From Emergomyces orientalis (taxonomy: Eukaryota; Ascomycota; Eurotiomycetes; Onygenales; Ajellomycetaceae): DNA of 64,000 bases. The notes beneath the pieces were generated by a model. The model saw only the letters and a list, made by a program, of their open reading frames with translations. It searched no databases and was not told where the DNA came from. Shown one piece after another: positions 1 to 14,141 of this stretch. Each line of letters starts with the position of its first letter. Within the stretch, counting starts at the first letter, position 1. A program made the position numbers and the translations under genes. The stretch lies in the NCBI GenBank assembly GCA_002110485.1, contig MOWL01000023.1, forward strand, positions 1,426,001 through 1,490,000, in the 5' to 3' direction.

Positions 1-3000
1 CTAGCCAGCACAAAATGTAGGGATTCCCTCGAGAGAATATTTTGTCTATTTCGCATTCGCAACACTCGTATTATTCAACGATCCCCAGGTTCCAGAAAGC
101 CTTCCTGAAGAGTGGAAGTTACGATTGTAAAGGGCACGCACAAAGAATAGAGGACAGCAATCCGTAGAGGGTTGTTGGCCCCTCCACCCAGCCAACAGCT
201 GCGACCCAGCATGGTGCGCGTAACCTTTCAAATCGCAGGTTAGCAAGGTTGTCAACCTCTCTGCCGAATTCGAGAAGGCGGAATGGGTCCTATTCACGGA
301 AACTGGGAATAGTTAGATATGTTCAATCGACAATACAGCCTCAACAATTCCATTTTCGTCTTTATGCCTGCAGCGTAATCGAAGCTTCAATTTTTTTTAA
401 AATTTTTTTTCCCCCTGCGGCCGCATGTGTTAATAACCCTGTAATAGGGGTATTTTATTATCTCCTTCTCTTTATAGCAAAAATTTTAATTCTCGTCATT
501 CTCTAAACTCCATGCCTTGCGCAAACAAAGCTATAATAGTAGCTGGAACTTATCCAACCCTACTTGTAATCTCAATACGACAAAATATTTGCAAATTCGT
601 AAACACCAAAAGCAGGCAATGTTCACATTGGAGGGAGCTCAGTGTCCTTTAGTCGCAAATCAATGACGAAAACCTCCAATCTGGCGGCGATGCCAGCCAT
701 GGTAGTTAATATTGATATTGATTGAAATCAACCGCTGCGGCTTCATTCCTGATTGCAACCAGCCGCAATTTCGGCAGTGCTCTAAGAGAGGAATGACCAC
801 GTAAGCAAAAATGTATAAGGGATTGAAGTAGACGTTCGACTGAAAAAGCGGTAGGGTATGGACAGGAAACGACCTCTTGGCGTCCATATACCTTTCCCCT
901 CCAGCGGGCTAAGCCAGATCCTATTACCAAGGAAAAAAACAGGAATGACTGCAGATAAAACCCTCTGGTTGGCTAGTATTAGCAGTGTGAAACAGTGCAA
1001 TGCGACTTAGGTCTCAAAATGGCACGGAAAGCTAACCACCCCGGTGGTGTTGGTTTTGGAGCGACTTCGAGATGTATTCCTCAACTCGTTTTCTACGCTT
1101 TGGATTTTCGTAAATAGGTACTGACAGCATTTGAATGTTAACACTGCGTATGCTGTGTACATCAATGCGCTTGCCCCGTCACATGGCATATTGGTCAAGT
1201 CATAAATCATGATCGATTGCCATGCCTTAAAAAGAAAAAAGTCCGACCCAATCTCGAGAGGGGTACCGTAATTGAACAGCCACGAGTAGTGTGCTTGTTT
1301 TTCCCATGGGTGATTATGTATGTATTTTGTGGCTAGGAAAATGATCTGGGCCGAGTACCGGCGCCAAAATATTGAATAGGCAAGACATACGGAGTACAAT
1401 TATCGGTTATTCTTGCGACTGATTGGTAGGGAATTGTGAGAGGCAGAAAATAATTGAATTGGCTGCCAGGTGCGGGAACAAGGGATGCAGCGAACAATGT
1501 TTTGCATGATACACCGATAAAAGCAAGCACAAGAGAAGGGGAGAGGGGGGGAAGAAGGTGCGGGACAATCTGCATCCAATGCCAGAGTCGACTGGTCGAT
1601 ACCATTTAGGTTCCATTCTACTGGAATATGTGGTGTAAATTCATGCACAGTCTGAAAAGGGGAAACATTGAATGATTGGCCTGCAAGCATTCTGGACATG
1701 AGGCTTGATGGCTCGGTGGTCCCTTATGCAACAGAGTAGTATATCAGGGTGGCGGCACCAACTTACCGCGATTTCTTCTCCATTTGGAGCGTGTGTCCCT
1801 CATTCTAAGTTTTGCTGTTTCCCCATCCACCCCCACTCACCTGCGAGTCATTCTTGACTAGTCAGGACTGACTGCTGAAACAAAGACATCGTAGGCCGAA
1901 AGTGGCAGACACACAGGGAAAAAGAAAAGAAAGATGGCCCGGAAAGAGAAGAGTTGAGGCTTGAAAGGAACTGTCCAAGTTAAGTACATGGCCTGTGCGG
2001 AAAGATTTATGACGCCAAACCCAGAAGAGGATGGAATCATTACTAGTGGAGTAATACTTACGGACATTACTGGCATGTACGTAAATATTTGTCCAGGTCG
2101 CCGTGGGCGTAACTGTATTACGGTATTTCGGTGTACATCGTAACTTTATGTCCTGTTTAGTCAGCATGAGGCTGAATTATGCTCCACCACATCTTCTTGG
2201 CATTTTGTGAGTGTCCGACAGCAACAGTACGATCTGCTTCCAACGTTTGGAAACCCCTTGATTAGGAGCCCTTCCAGAAACTTCATCTATTACCAGTTAG
2301 TCTGGAATTCCCATCCTCTCCGCGGGGACCCCATAATGCATGATATAGAAACCTTGCATCCACAGCCAACCTGTGAAACATAAGAAAACAAACAAATTCT
2401 TAGCCAACTTCCCGAGTACTTTCGAAGCCAGATTTTGATACCATTTATACCCGTTAGGTCCGCCCAATCCCATGTATGCTTGCTTTCAGATAGAACCTTC
2501 TTCTTATCAGAGTTACACATTACCCCTGCTTTTGCACGTCGCCTTGGTGAAGAGTGGTGAATTTGGCGGCCATTATTTTATCCACCATAATACAGTCCTG
2601 CTATGTTTACATTTTTGTTCTCACACTGGCATCTGCGTGCCACGCTGGTTGTATGACAACAGGGGCAGACTTTTGACATGCTACCCGTTCGTCGTTGGGA
2701 TGTTTGTGATTGATGCATTGAGGGGTTATCATGCCGTAGCTTTGCCCGCAACTGGATGCGGTCAGGCATTCTCTACCTGTCTCTAAAAGTATAATTTGGC
2801 CCTTCATTCCTTTTGTATTTACATTGATACCCTGTCAGCTATGAAAAGTCTGTTGTTGTTGGTTGGAGCTGGCGATATACTGCCATCCTTTGGCTTTTAT
2901 TAAAGCTGCCCTCCCACGCTTACCAATATCAAATCAAGTCAGTGCCAGTTGTGCCAACTCACGCCGGGAGCATGACATCTGTGATCATTGGCTGCGACTG

Positions 3001-6000
3001 GCCGAATAGAGGAACTGATGATACGCTGTATACCCGAGACAGTCGGTGTATTCCGTTGCCGTAAGCACTGCCCAAATAACATATATGCAAACACGATGCC
3101 GATGCAAAAAATTGGAGGCTAATACATGAAATAAAATTCCTGCGGATATCGTCTGGAATCCTTCACAATCTCAAATATGTCTAGCCTAGAGAAATGCGAG
3201 ACTTGGCATCTAATAGCGTTGCGATATTCCCATTGCCACTGGGACCCCAGATGCGGACAAATTCTGCCGAATGATTTCGACAACCTTGGTCTGATTCATA
3301 TTTTCCTAGATACGCTACCTGAATCATCCGCCTATAACTTTTTCAAGACGAGGCGTGAGGCATGAGAGAAAGAATCCCAGCGGCAATCAGGAATTGTACC
3401 TTCTTACCTTGACCCCTGTGTGGGTTTAGTTTTCGAATATCCTCACGTTCGTATATATTCACCGTTAATAACTGAACTTTTGGAACTTGGTTATATTGGT
3501 GTTTCCTTGCCGTAGAGACCTGGTATTCGGCAACGAGATTTCCAACTCACGTTTCTAATCGTTTCGCATGTGACTCGATCTGGCACCCAGCTTGACGTTC
3601 ACAAATTCTATGTGGCCGGTTCCAACCACCGTCTTATTCAGGCTTTCTCATTCGTACTCCCTGAGCTATATAGCGGGATAATTTGGGTCACCATGTGCAT
3701 TTCCTAGGCAAATGGGATTCGGTGGCAGGCACATTCCATTTCTTCAAAAACGACAAAGAATGTAACAATTGGCTGCTTTAGAAAAGCTCAAAAGTTTCTG
3801 AAATGTGCTTCAAAGCTAATTTTTGTCCTCTTAAAGATGCGTAACACCACACAGCTTCCTAGCCGCCGACCGGTTACTATTGGCAAAAGATGGTGCCTTG
3901 CTAAAGTTGAACGTCTGATTCCTGATACATCGATCTCGACCCCCTTCGGCTTTCCTTCTCCTCCACCACTGCAAATCTAGATCCTAGATTTTATTTTGCT
4001 TTGATTTCGAGACACTGTATACACAAGGCTATGACCATCGGTTCGTTTCTTGAGACTGACTCTTACTGTTGATATTAAGTTGCTAGAAGTGTTTGACAGC
4101 GTTCGGCCTGCAAACCATAAAAAGTCATCTTAAATCGGAGCGATTCCTGGATTCCTAGCCATATCTTGACGTAGCTTCCGAGTGAATTTTATGCAGGATC
4201 ACTCAACTGTACTGCTGGCTTGCTCAGGCTGCGTCGTCAGTATCCAATAAGTTCAATTTATTAGTGGTGTTAATGCAGGTATGTAGCCCACCCCTTACTA
4301 TTCTATCGGCTTGTCAGACGTGTTTGGACCCGCTATCAACTGTGTCATTTTGAATAGGATTCAGTCTGAACAGCAACCACGTGAAGTTTCCACCGCCTGT
4401 GAACTCGTTACACCTGCCAATAGACGATCTATATTTTTTCTGTTGGACCCCCTGCTTTAAAACATTCTCCAATATTTATTGCGTATTCGAAAATGAAAGT
4501 TAACTCGAGATGCGAACATAACGTTTTACCATTCAATTTATACCTTCGTCCTTTGCCAATACTGTATGTCTTAGCGCCGATCCATTTCTCCCATCATATC
4601 ATGAACAGGGAAGAACAGGATTCTTGTTAGCCTGCCTTCGAAATATTGTTTTACGAGTTGAAAACCCGCTCTGCTAGGAGCTACTTATTTATTTTAGCTT
4701 TATTTTCATATAATTTCAATTTCAATTTTATATAAAATATTTAATTCTGGGCGTTTACTAATGCCACGTTCGGATCAGGTTTCGCAATTCAAATCCCACT
4801 GTGCCTTGATAAAAGGAAAAAACTTATCATCGCGGCCAATTTAGCAAACAGGTAGGGGTATCTAGATAGCCAACCAATTATTCAGCGAAGATATGAGTCG
4901 CGACTACGCCGACAAAATCATCCCGACTCTCCGACGAGAGTACAATAAAGGCCATATGCAAACAGAAGCACCCAACGGCAAAGAACCAAGAAGCCCAATG
5001 TTGTACTTGTATCACCCCCATTTAATGTTGGAAACCTCTGTCCGGATAGAACACCAGCTGCCCCCTTATTTTACTACCCTAACCAATTCATCGAGCATGA
5101 GACGAGAACAGAGTGATAATGAACATGTTTGAGCTCTACACAGCAACCAAACAGAAAGCTTTTTTTGACGTTCCTGGGAAAACGCGATCTCTGGCCAACA
5201 GACCATGGTTTCTAGATTTCAAGCTAGTTGTGAAACGCTGCTCAACATTCATCACGAAGGAGACATCCTCGCGCCCCCTCGCTGCCAAACTTAGCCCATA
5301 ATCAAGCCTTTGTAAGCAGTTGAAGCATAAATCTTTAATGAATAAATGACACGACTTCTGATCTGGGGGTATGATCAGCGTTTGCCTAAAGAAGCAATCA
5401 TCAGACCTGTTAACTTCTTAATAATTGCTCTGGTATGTATTCTTCTTGAGGGAATCGATGACAGAACATCCTGGGATGCGGGAGACTAAGCAAGCTCTAG
5501 ACAATCTCTAGGTGTGAGACTTTTATACCATTCCTGCTCATGAATTGTATGCAAAACCCTAAAGATAAAGCCAAAAAAACCAGCGCGCAAACAAAAGAAA
5601 GAAAAGAAAAAAAAAGGAATAGATGGGAAGAAGGGTTGAGACGAAATCACTACTCACGCCCTTAACAAAGGATACCAGTGTACTATTTTCACACTTCCAG
5701 TTTCTTGTCGTGCCGAAGATGTTAGTTACGGATGCACAACTACAATTCACGGACCAACGAATCAGATAACACGGCGAAGAAGAAATAATTGGTTCGTTTA
5801 AACTAATAAAAGAAGTAAAGTTTAAAACAATAGAAATGTGACTGTACCTAGGTATTTAAAAAGCTGGCCACGGCGAAAATAGAACGCCCACGCACTGACA
5901 TCTTCAACGGTCGAGAATGATTGAACGCATACCATAGCCATATTTCCAACCACCTGGGCATCTAGCAGTATCCGTAATATGTAATAATGACGGTCGACGA

Positions 6001-9000
6001 ATATCACCAGCTCATCACCTGTTACTCAGTCTCCGACTCTCATTCGCTCATCTTGATATTGATAAAAATACGTATGGAAGCTTGAACCCCTCAGGCCTCC
6101 GACGCCCTGCCCTTAGCCCCCCTCCTTTCAAAAAGTATAAGCATTCGATTCACTGGAACCCCACCTTACCCTCTCGCCCGAGTCTGGGTCCAGTCGATCA
6201 TTTTTCAGTCGATCACGTACATACTGGAGCCCTTTAACTATCGTAGATCAGATCAGAGCTTGGCAGCTAGCAACCTAGCACGTAATGGTTCTCGAACGCC
6301 TCTTACCTCATAATTTCAGCTACCTAGAGGATTTACAGTTCAGCATATCTTTCAATAAATTAGAATCCCGCGCTTTCGCTGAAGACGCCATCTTTTCGAG
6401 ATCTGAGCGGGTTTGGCGTCGGCAGATGTATACCAATAAAGGAGGAGGGCCGAAAAGAGCGAGATGAAGGGAACAGGAAAAAGTAGTATGGTAACCTAGG
6501 CCTGGCTGGGGCAAACAAGGGCAAGGCAAAACGGAAACGCTAGGCGAGGCTAATTAACTGGCGGTGGCTGATGGCGGGAGAGCTTGGATGATTTGTTGAC
6601 AGACTTGCCGATCATGACATCCGTGTTGATATAACCAGGCATTCTTCGTTTCCTGCTTTTGGCTAGAGGAGAAAAAATAAGAGAAGAGTGAGAATAGTAT
6701 GAAGACTAGTTCGGATCGTCTTTCCAATTCCATTTCTTTGTCTCTCTGATAAGGTACGAAGCGTAAGACGCAACATCACGCACCGACGATATAAAGTTGT
6801 ACGTGTATGCACAGAATGTCGGTACGGGACCTGTAGCTAGTAGGTATCGGGAATTATTTAATCTCGCATATACGAGAAAATAAGAATGGAATAAAATATC
6901 GGTTCCAGTACGTACCTACATATATCACCGAATTAAATACCTAGGTAGGCATAGGCTCCGCGATGTTTGTAAGGTGGATGAGTTAAATCGAGTAAAGCCC
7001 GGGGCGGTCAGGGCCTTTGTGGCTGCCGCTAACTACGGCTACCACTATTGTTCATTGATCATCATAATGACTACTAGTAGTATCGTATGGTGGTGATGCT
7101 ATATGAAAAACTAAAGAAACGGATTTTCTCAACTTTTCCCACGGAAGCCCTGCTCCAGACATTGACTAGCTAGCCTCGGGGGCTCCGAATGGACGGGAGA
7201 TACTCGGTTGGTCGTAGTGGAGGAAAAAAGAGAAGCGAAAACTATCGTTGTAAAGGTAAGGGAAAAGGCTACCTGCTGAAAGACAAAAATTGATCAGATA
7301 AAACTTAAGGGATGTACTGCACTGTATCTGGTAGTTAATTAAGCTCTACAGGAACAGGAACAGGAACAAAAACGCCCGAGGTCTGAGGCTAGACCCTGGT
7401 ACCCGTTACAAGTCTACAAGGCTAAACTGGACCACTCCCCCCATGTCAGCGCGAAAGTAAGGGGTTTGGCCGAGGATTGTCGCTTGCCCAAGTCACTGGG
7501 AATACTCTAAATCCCATAACCTGGCCCGATTCGCCTACCCAGGTTTCAAAGTAGTATTTAGTACTGTTTTGTCGACAAAATATGCCAGGATGACGTATAC
7601 GGTGCCTTTGCCGAATTGTTGTTATTCTTGGATGGTTGGTGCAAAGGCAATGCGGTTGGTTTTCGTTAGTTGGCCTTTCCTCCCTGCCGGATTTCAGAGG
7701 GTGGCTGTGAAGTCCGTGTGGTGTATTTGAATGTGGATATATGCTATGTATGGTGCTCGCAGATAACTAGTCAGCTCGTAAGGCTCGTTTTCCATTATTT
7801 TGGGTTTCTTTTCTTTTTCTGATATATGCATGTACATAAACTAACTCTTCATCCTAACAACCGCGCCGCGCCGGGTTTTGACAAAAGGTATATTTTGATG
7901 GGTATATTTGTCATTCATTTGCCGTCGGGCTCGGGCTTTCGACAGCCTGCGCAGGGAGGGAGGCTATAATGGACTTTAGGAGTGGGCTGATGAAGGGGTT
8001 GGGGATTGAAGGAAAAAGAAGCCAGAATCAGCCTTCTCCATTCCTCAGCCTCTCTTCTTCCTTTTTGCCTTAAAGAGGGAGTACTCTGCGAGCATTTTTC
8101 TCCTTGTTTCGCCCTTTTTTCCCGCATTTTCTTATTCTACCCGGCCCTAGTTATTGTCAATCCTTGCTCATATTCTTATTTCTTTTGCGTTTTGACTCTA
8201 TATTGCGACCTGATATGGTCGACACTTGCAAGGTATATGATATTTCTGGGCTTCGATGGAAGCATGTACATTTGTTTCGCTACCTAACTACAGTACCAAG
8301 AACAGGGGGCCACTATTGAGTACGATTGGTATCCATGGACATAGAGGAAGAAACAGGAAGACAGAGAAGAAGAAAAAGTAGGAAAGAAGTGGGAACCCGG
8401 AGCAAGACAAAATGTGCACAAAGTTGGGTATCAACAGCAAGAAAAATACATCGTACAATTGTCAGGTGCATGGTACCGATAGCTAGCTGGTTTGTTTAGA
8501 TAATACGTAGCAGAATACAAAGCGAATATCACAGCAAATAAGAAAACGGTGAACAAATGAGAGGAAGCATCTAGAGTTCCAAAAAGACCAACAGAAAGGC
8601 GACAGAAAACTGAGATAGAATGGTCAAGGGGAAAAGCAAAAGCAAGAAAACTTGCAAATATACGGGCATCACTCGTCTGCAAAACATGGATGATATTTCG
8701 CAGCTCCTGGTTTCAATATTTTTTATCTTTTACCCCACCCCGAGGGTTCAGACGTAAAGAGTCGCTGGGCAAATAAGAGAATTAACCAGGGGGATAGGGA
8801 TTGGGACTTCCATAATTGTGAAAGACTCAAACGGTAATGCAGCCGATGCAATGAGATGCGTTTGTTGGCAACTTAAAATGATGTCGTGAGACTTTGTAGA
8901 GAGCGTGCTTTTATAGTCCTTTGTTCCTCTGATAGAAGGAATTCTAGCGATGGATGGAAGGAAGAGAACGGAAGGCTGGAATGAATATCGTGGGGGCTAA

Positions 9001-9833
9001 TAATACAACATGTGGGGGCCCGCTGCTGGCCGGTTAGTTTGGGACCCTGGGCGCAAATATGCATTGAACGTTACTTTATCTGCTGGTCAACAGAGTCCGG
9101 CTGTCGAGCGGTCAAGGCCGAATGAATGATGAAAATTGTGTTTGTGTATGATTGGGAGGGGAGGAGGGGCGACGAAGCGTATGGAGGCAGCACGTTGGTT
9201 GGGGGTGTGGAAAAAGGGAGCAAAAAGCAAACATGCCAGAAATGTCCGAAAGAAAGGCGGAAGAAGAATCGAAAAGAAAAGAAGAAAGAGTTGTCGCAAA
9301 CATTATTTGCTCGTTGTTGAGCTGCAAGGAGATAAACCCGGGTGGTTAGGGCGAAAGGGGCTCGCACATATTCGTAACACCTTGGGATGTATGGGACCTT
9401 GACTGAATGACGTGGTCAGGGCTGCAGCAGCGAAGAAGCCTTATTATTTCATGCGATATTTAAATTTTTGCAGACGGAAAAGTATGAGCAGAGCAAATAC
9501 GACGCTCTAAAGCCAATGGCCCCACGAAGATAGGAAATAATCCTAGCGGATGCGTACGGGTGAACCGGTCAATAGAGAGCTGAAACTTGAATGAAAGAGG
9601 GTGCTAATGCCAATTCTATGGGTATGGACAAAGGTATCAAAAAGGAGGACCAAATAGACATGCTGGCTTTTTTTGAGGCCATCTACTTATTTTGGAGGTA
9701 TCAATTAAAGTAACCGTAAGTGTTTTCATTGAACAATCATCATCAAAGTACATTTGGGGGAAATATTTTCTTTACCGAAACCACATCAATTTGAAAACAC
9801 CACACCACATTAGCCGGAAATAGATCAGTTTAA
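1..9833. other. Long intergenic region, no supported gene
   Basis: No open frame here shows a recognisable domain, and the longest (about 100-130 codons) look like chance. Base composition is ordinary, not like the mutated repeats at 42-51 kb. Small items seen: TACCTAGGTA palindromes at 5845 and 6938, a direct repeat CAGTCGATCA near 6193 and 6207, and a GGAACA triplet repeat at 7351-7368. Purine/pyrimidine-rich stretches lie at 8340-8420 and 9130-9300. It could hold untranslated leaders or non-coding transcripts. Confidence 0.6.
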
Positions 9834-10880
9834 TTACGTAGTCTTCTTCGCAAACTCCACACGGAGGATCAGATGCCGATAGCCAACTATAAAACGCATT
9901 AGCACAGGAACTGTCTGTTTGGTGATGCACCGTTTTGTGACTTACAGCCATCCATTTTCTCGCATGCGCGAGCAGCGTCGCTTCTATCCTGGAACGAAAT
10001 GAAAGCAAAACCTTTGGCCATATTCGTTTCTCTATCCTTTGCCAGGAAGACTCTTGTGACGCGACCGAATCTCTCAAACATATCCCGAATTTCTTGTTCT
10101 TCGGCCAGTTCGCTCACCTGTTGAAGTTAGCATACAAGAATAGGAAAATGTTGAATTGTGCATGGACTTACGTTTGTAACGCGAAGAGTTGCCAGATCGT
10201 CTCGTTCATATTTGCCGCCCATGCGTTCTCCAGCTGAAGCACCACCTTTGCGTAGATGGGGTGGCACGTAACTGCTGCCCCCAGCACCCAGGCCACCTGC
10301 TGGTCGATCTTCGGACATGTCATCACCAGCACCCGCGCCAGGTTCCTCAACTGGTGCCATCGTATCCTTGAACGGACATCTGGCAGTGAAATGCTCTCCA
10401 GAACAGATTCGGCATTTGACTTTCTTGTCTTTTAGTTGATCCTTGATACTTCCCTTCTCAGGGCCCGCTTTCTCTGCCTCTTTCGCTTGTGCTTTCCAGT
10501 TTACACTAGGCCTGAAGATAATATTTTCACCAACAGAGGTAGTATCGAACGAAGGACCAGCCGGGTGACCCTTTTCAAGTCCAAACTTTGACCATCCTCG
10601 TCGTTCTGCGACTCTGGGGTTGACGTGTTCCTTGACCACAGTGGTGCGAATTCGGCGGCTGGTTTTTACTTTCTTGCCATCGTCGTTAAAGCGATACGAG
10701 ATAACAGTCTTGGTGCCATCTTTGTTGGTAATTACTTGCTGGGGTGGGAGGGTTTGGGCTTCGTCGAACTCCTCGTCGTCCGCCCAGTCAGCGCGGCTGT
10801 AAACAGTTAGTTGAGGTTTTCTTTCGCTGCTAAGAACAATAGGATGGTCAAGAACAAACGTACTTAGCAAGTTTCGACAT
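9834..10880 (-). CDS. TIF35: Eukaryotic translation initiation factor 3 subunit G (eIF3g)
   Basis: RNA-binding subunit of the cytoplasmic eIF3 complex, acting in scanning and re-initiation. Four exons read by eye: 10880-10864, 10796-10172, 10117-9946 and 9886-9834, giving 288 aa, the usual size. The first exon is only 17 nt (ATG at 10880, donor GTACGT), so a finder starting inside exon 2 would miss it. Visible: the N-terminal acidic block ADWADDEEFDEA, a central zinc knuckle C-x2-C-x3-H-x4-C (CRICSGEHFTARC), a linker with YVPPHLRKG, and a C-terminal RRM with RNP2 LRVTNV and RNP1 KGFAFISF. The protein ends RVEFAKKTT. An ATCATGTGAT motif lies about 210 bp upstream of the ATG. Family assignment is secure. 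Confidence 0.96.
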
Positions 10881-11776
10881 GTTTATAAAGTCTGATGTGT
10901 TGTGTAGGAGGTGGCTGCGGTAGCTGCAGTTTTGCTGATATGGGCGTTGGCTATTGTCCTGATTTTAATGTGCAATTATCTTGAACTCTTGGCGATGGCG
11001 AGAGTCTGGTAGCTGGAGCCCGGGGCTATGTCGGCCCGGATGTTGAGTGCTCTGGCGGCGCTAGCTGTATTGGGCCAGTGTACCCTAAAATCATGTGATA
11101 TATGATTATTTTGCGACAGCAAAGGAAGCAGATGACGTTCCCGACATTCTTGTCAATGAGAACGAGACCCTACGACATTATTGATATATATCTGTCGTTT
11201 GAGTTTCTCCAATAGGAGAGAACAACGCACTAATACGTCAATCTACCAAAACCTGAAGCCCAAAAATTGAATTGTGGAAAATATAAGCCCCTCCTTCTTG
11301 CAATCAATTTTGATCCAAGGTTCATCATCCCAATCCCGTGAGCTGTTGACGGGGAAATCATGCTTTCATGACTGACAAAATTGTTCATTGAAACTTTTCT
11401 CGGTCTGAAAACACAATGAATGATCAACTGTGAATTGCACCTGGCATCCCCACGATGTTGAGACGCTCTCTCAAACAAAGGGTTGAATGTTTCCTTATCA
11501 GAATAAGCAGACGAATGAAACTAAAACCGATTTTATATCTGTGTGTTATGAAGGTTCTGGGACTATGCTCGGAAAGTGGCCCATTAATATAATTTTTCTT
11601 AGAGACGGAAACCTCGAAGAAGAGTCGATTTCAGGGATGAGAGGCCAGTTTCGTTTGACAAAATAATTGTTGTGCTTTTTGATTTCCGATCCGTGGAGCA
11701 ATCCCCCTTTATGGTGTACATAAAAATACTCTAGATGTTTATATAATCATTGTCTGCAATGATGAAGACCGTTTTC
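10881..11776. other. Intergenic, upstream of eIF3g
   Basis: It holds the putative eIF3g promoter, including the E-box-like palindrome ATCATGTGAT near 11090. The distal half (11200-11776) is where the C-terminal part of the adjacent carboxypeptidase remnant should lie, but I see no conserved Asp or His motif in any frame, so that part appears deleted or eroded. Confidence 0.5.
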
Positions 11777-12505
11777 TCAGTTGTGGGCTGCAATAGCAGG
11801 ATAAGCGAATTCCTGGAGTAACAGATCTATACCGTCGTTGAGAATGCCCAAAGTTTCTAAAGCCAAAGTAGTACCTTTTGTCCGATTCCGTCGAACCTCT
11901 TCGTTTTTCTCCATAATGTATCTCGCGAAAACTGGACCATAACGACCTCCATACGACTTGGTCCAAATGTTTATGCCGAAATTCTGCCGACCAGCCGTGT
12001 ACTTGTCAAAATGTTGAGACCAGGTCCGAAGAAAGTACCAGTCCTGTATTGCTGCATTTTCCGTGGTATTAGCTGTCTGTTGCACATTCTGGCTGGCGAA
12101 GGACCCAGCAATCCTGAAACCATTGGGCTCTCCCCCATGTATAATGCCTCCAGTTATCAGGTCTAGAAACCCTTTCGTTGTATTATCATAGCTAAACCCC
12201 GTCTGCACAGGCTGGCCCACGCAGAGCATATTTGAATATTTATTCCATGAGTAGTTATTTGGCTTTGACGTTTTGGAGTAGTTAAGGATATGGCATGGTC
12301 CGTTCTTGACAAATTAACCACGATTGGAGGATGACCTAGGTTCATCATTAAAAAATATGGGCAAAAGATCTTCCTTTAAGTTGTTGCTTCGGGATTCGAA
12401 ATACCAGAAGAATACGTTGGCAGGGTAGCCCCGGCTGACACCAGACACCTCACCGGGCGGGAATTTAGATAACCAGTGTATGATGTAGTAGAATTCCCGC
12501 CCCAT
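11777..12505 (-). pseudogene. Serine carboxypeptidase (S10) remnant
   Basis: Fragments of a secreted or vacuolar S10 serine carboxypeptidase. Read on the minus strand: NVFFWYFESR (family: FFWFFESR), then NDEPRSSS where the family has NGGPGSSS, an in-frame TAA near 12311, then NGPCHILNYS, NYSWNKYSNML and QPVQTGFSYD. The nucleophile block follows as TKSYGGRYGP (family ESYGG). About 250 of the normal 500-600 residues remain. The oxyanion-hole motif is mutated, a frame change occurs near 12470, a stop interrupts the frame, and the C-terminal Asp and His of the triad are not found. The nucleophilic Ser is still present. Clearly broken, although the 150-codon open piece (12229-11777) might be annotated as a gene. 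Confidence 0.85.
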
Positions 12506-14141
12506 ATGATACCCTAAATGGGAAGAGATGATGACAACTCTGCGGAATATGAAACACTAGACGAAAAGAATACCTCCACTCTCTTGTATGATATTTGGGC
12601 CCCTGACCGGGATTTCGAATTGATCACCGTCAACCTTGTTGAGAATGTACATATTTACTATCGGAGGTCTGCTCCTCTATTAGGCGTGGGTCCAAGCAGG
12701 ATATCCGCCGACACCGAAAATCAAGCGTGACACAAGCACCAATTAAATGGTAGATATAAATATAGATGAATGAAGCGAGGCAACGAATTTGAGCCAAAGC
12801 TATGCTCAGCAGCGGAGGTCGGGGCGTTGGTACTTCGATCAGAAGTAGTTAAAACCTCACCACTGTGAGAGACTTGTTCACACCGCGTAGGTAAGAAACA
12901 CAAAGTGGACGATTTGGCAAACACGTAGCAAATAAAATCAATCCCTTTGAAATCTCTGATGAGTCTCTTGCAAGAAAACCGTGGACAGAACAAAAGGGAC
13001 AGGAAGAGATCGGATCTACGTCAAATGACATTGAGGGAAATTCAACATCTACCTAGGTACGTAGGTAGATAAGTTTAAACATTCCGCACTGGAGCGTTGG
13101 AAGGGAAGAGGATTGAGTTTTTGTCCCAGAGGCGCCGTTGGGATTCTTGATGTCACTGAACCCCATCACATCACCCAAAGTCACAACCGGATATAATATA
13201 CAGGATACAACAAGCAGATGTGTAAACTTTAATGAAATATGTGAGATGTGGTGGCTCATTTTGCTGAGATTATGTCTTGCTAGAAGTTATCATTCTTATT
13301 CTAATGCGCATATGAACCACCATGAGAGCAGCAGCTAATTGCGGGTAATCATTGGCAGAAAACAACACTCAGAAAGGAGGAGAGAAATCAGAGAGCATTA
13401 TTGGCAATGATAATGTATGTAACTTGAGGGATAGCAACGAGACAAGAGACATCCCAAAGGACAGAACAGACTGAGCCGTTAATTCCTTTGCAGACAACAT
13501 GAAGTGCCAGGCCAATGGCAAAGATTTTGTTTAAACAAGACTTGGGGCAGTCCGTGAGAAAGCTGCAGGTTGTGTAGGTGACGATTGGCATTCCATAGGT
13601 AAAGTAGATGCAGACTGTCGTGCAATTAAGCGCACACGACGCTGATGATCAGCGGCTAACTCAGCCGCACTAATACAGATCTGGTAAGTGTCCGGGATCT
13701 TCGAGGCCTCGGGAGTTATTCCCAACGACGACATTTGAAGCAGCCTTCTTGATTGATATTACTATTTACAAAAGTTCGTAAGGGAATAAATGCCGTTCCA
13801 CAACCGTCCACATACATTACATCCAGCTGCTTCAACCAGTCGAATAACCGGTGGTGTGGTTTTCTTCTGTTCACGCTCCATTAAACCAATTTTGGCTTTG
13901 ATATATGCCATACATATACCTACATGAAACAATATTCCCGTCTCGCCAGCAATGTCCTCATCCATACCCGCGCTCTGCAAGAAAGTCAAAAACTTTCTTC
14001 CCGATGACCTTCGAGAAGACCGCTGGTATCTACTCACTGTAGGTCTCTTGAACCCTTTTTAAGATACCCACCTGGGAAAAAATATGACGGAGGGGTCGAG
14101 GGAACGGTCAAATGCAGACTAAATAAATCTCAGATGAAGAG
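12506..14141. other. Intergenic, no firm gene
   Basis: Minus-strand open frames at 14037-13762 (91 codons) and 13591-13388 (67 codons, hydrophobic and Cys-containing) show no family I recognise. They could be exons of a decayed or very divergent gene. A TACCTAGGTA palindrome lies at 13050. The S10 signal and propeptide region expected just upstream of 12505 is not recognisable. Confidence 0.4.

Noticed and set aside
2472..2786. 104-codon plus-strand frame
   Set aside because: No domain, and no splice-consistent extension; length is within chance for this composition.
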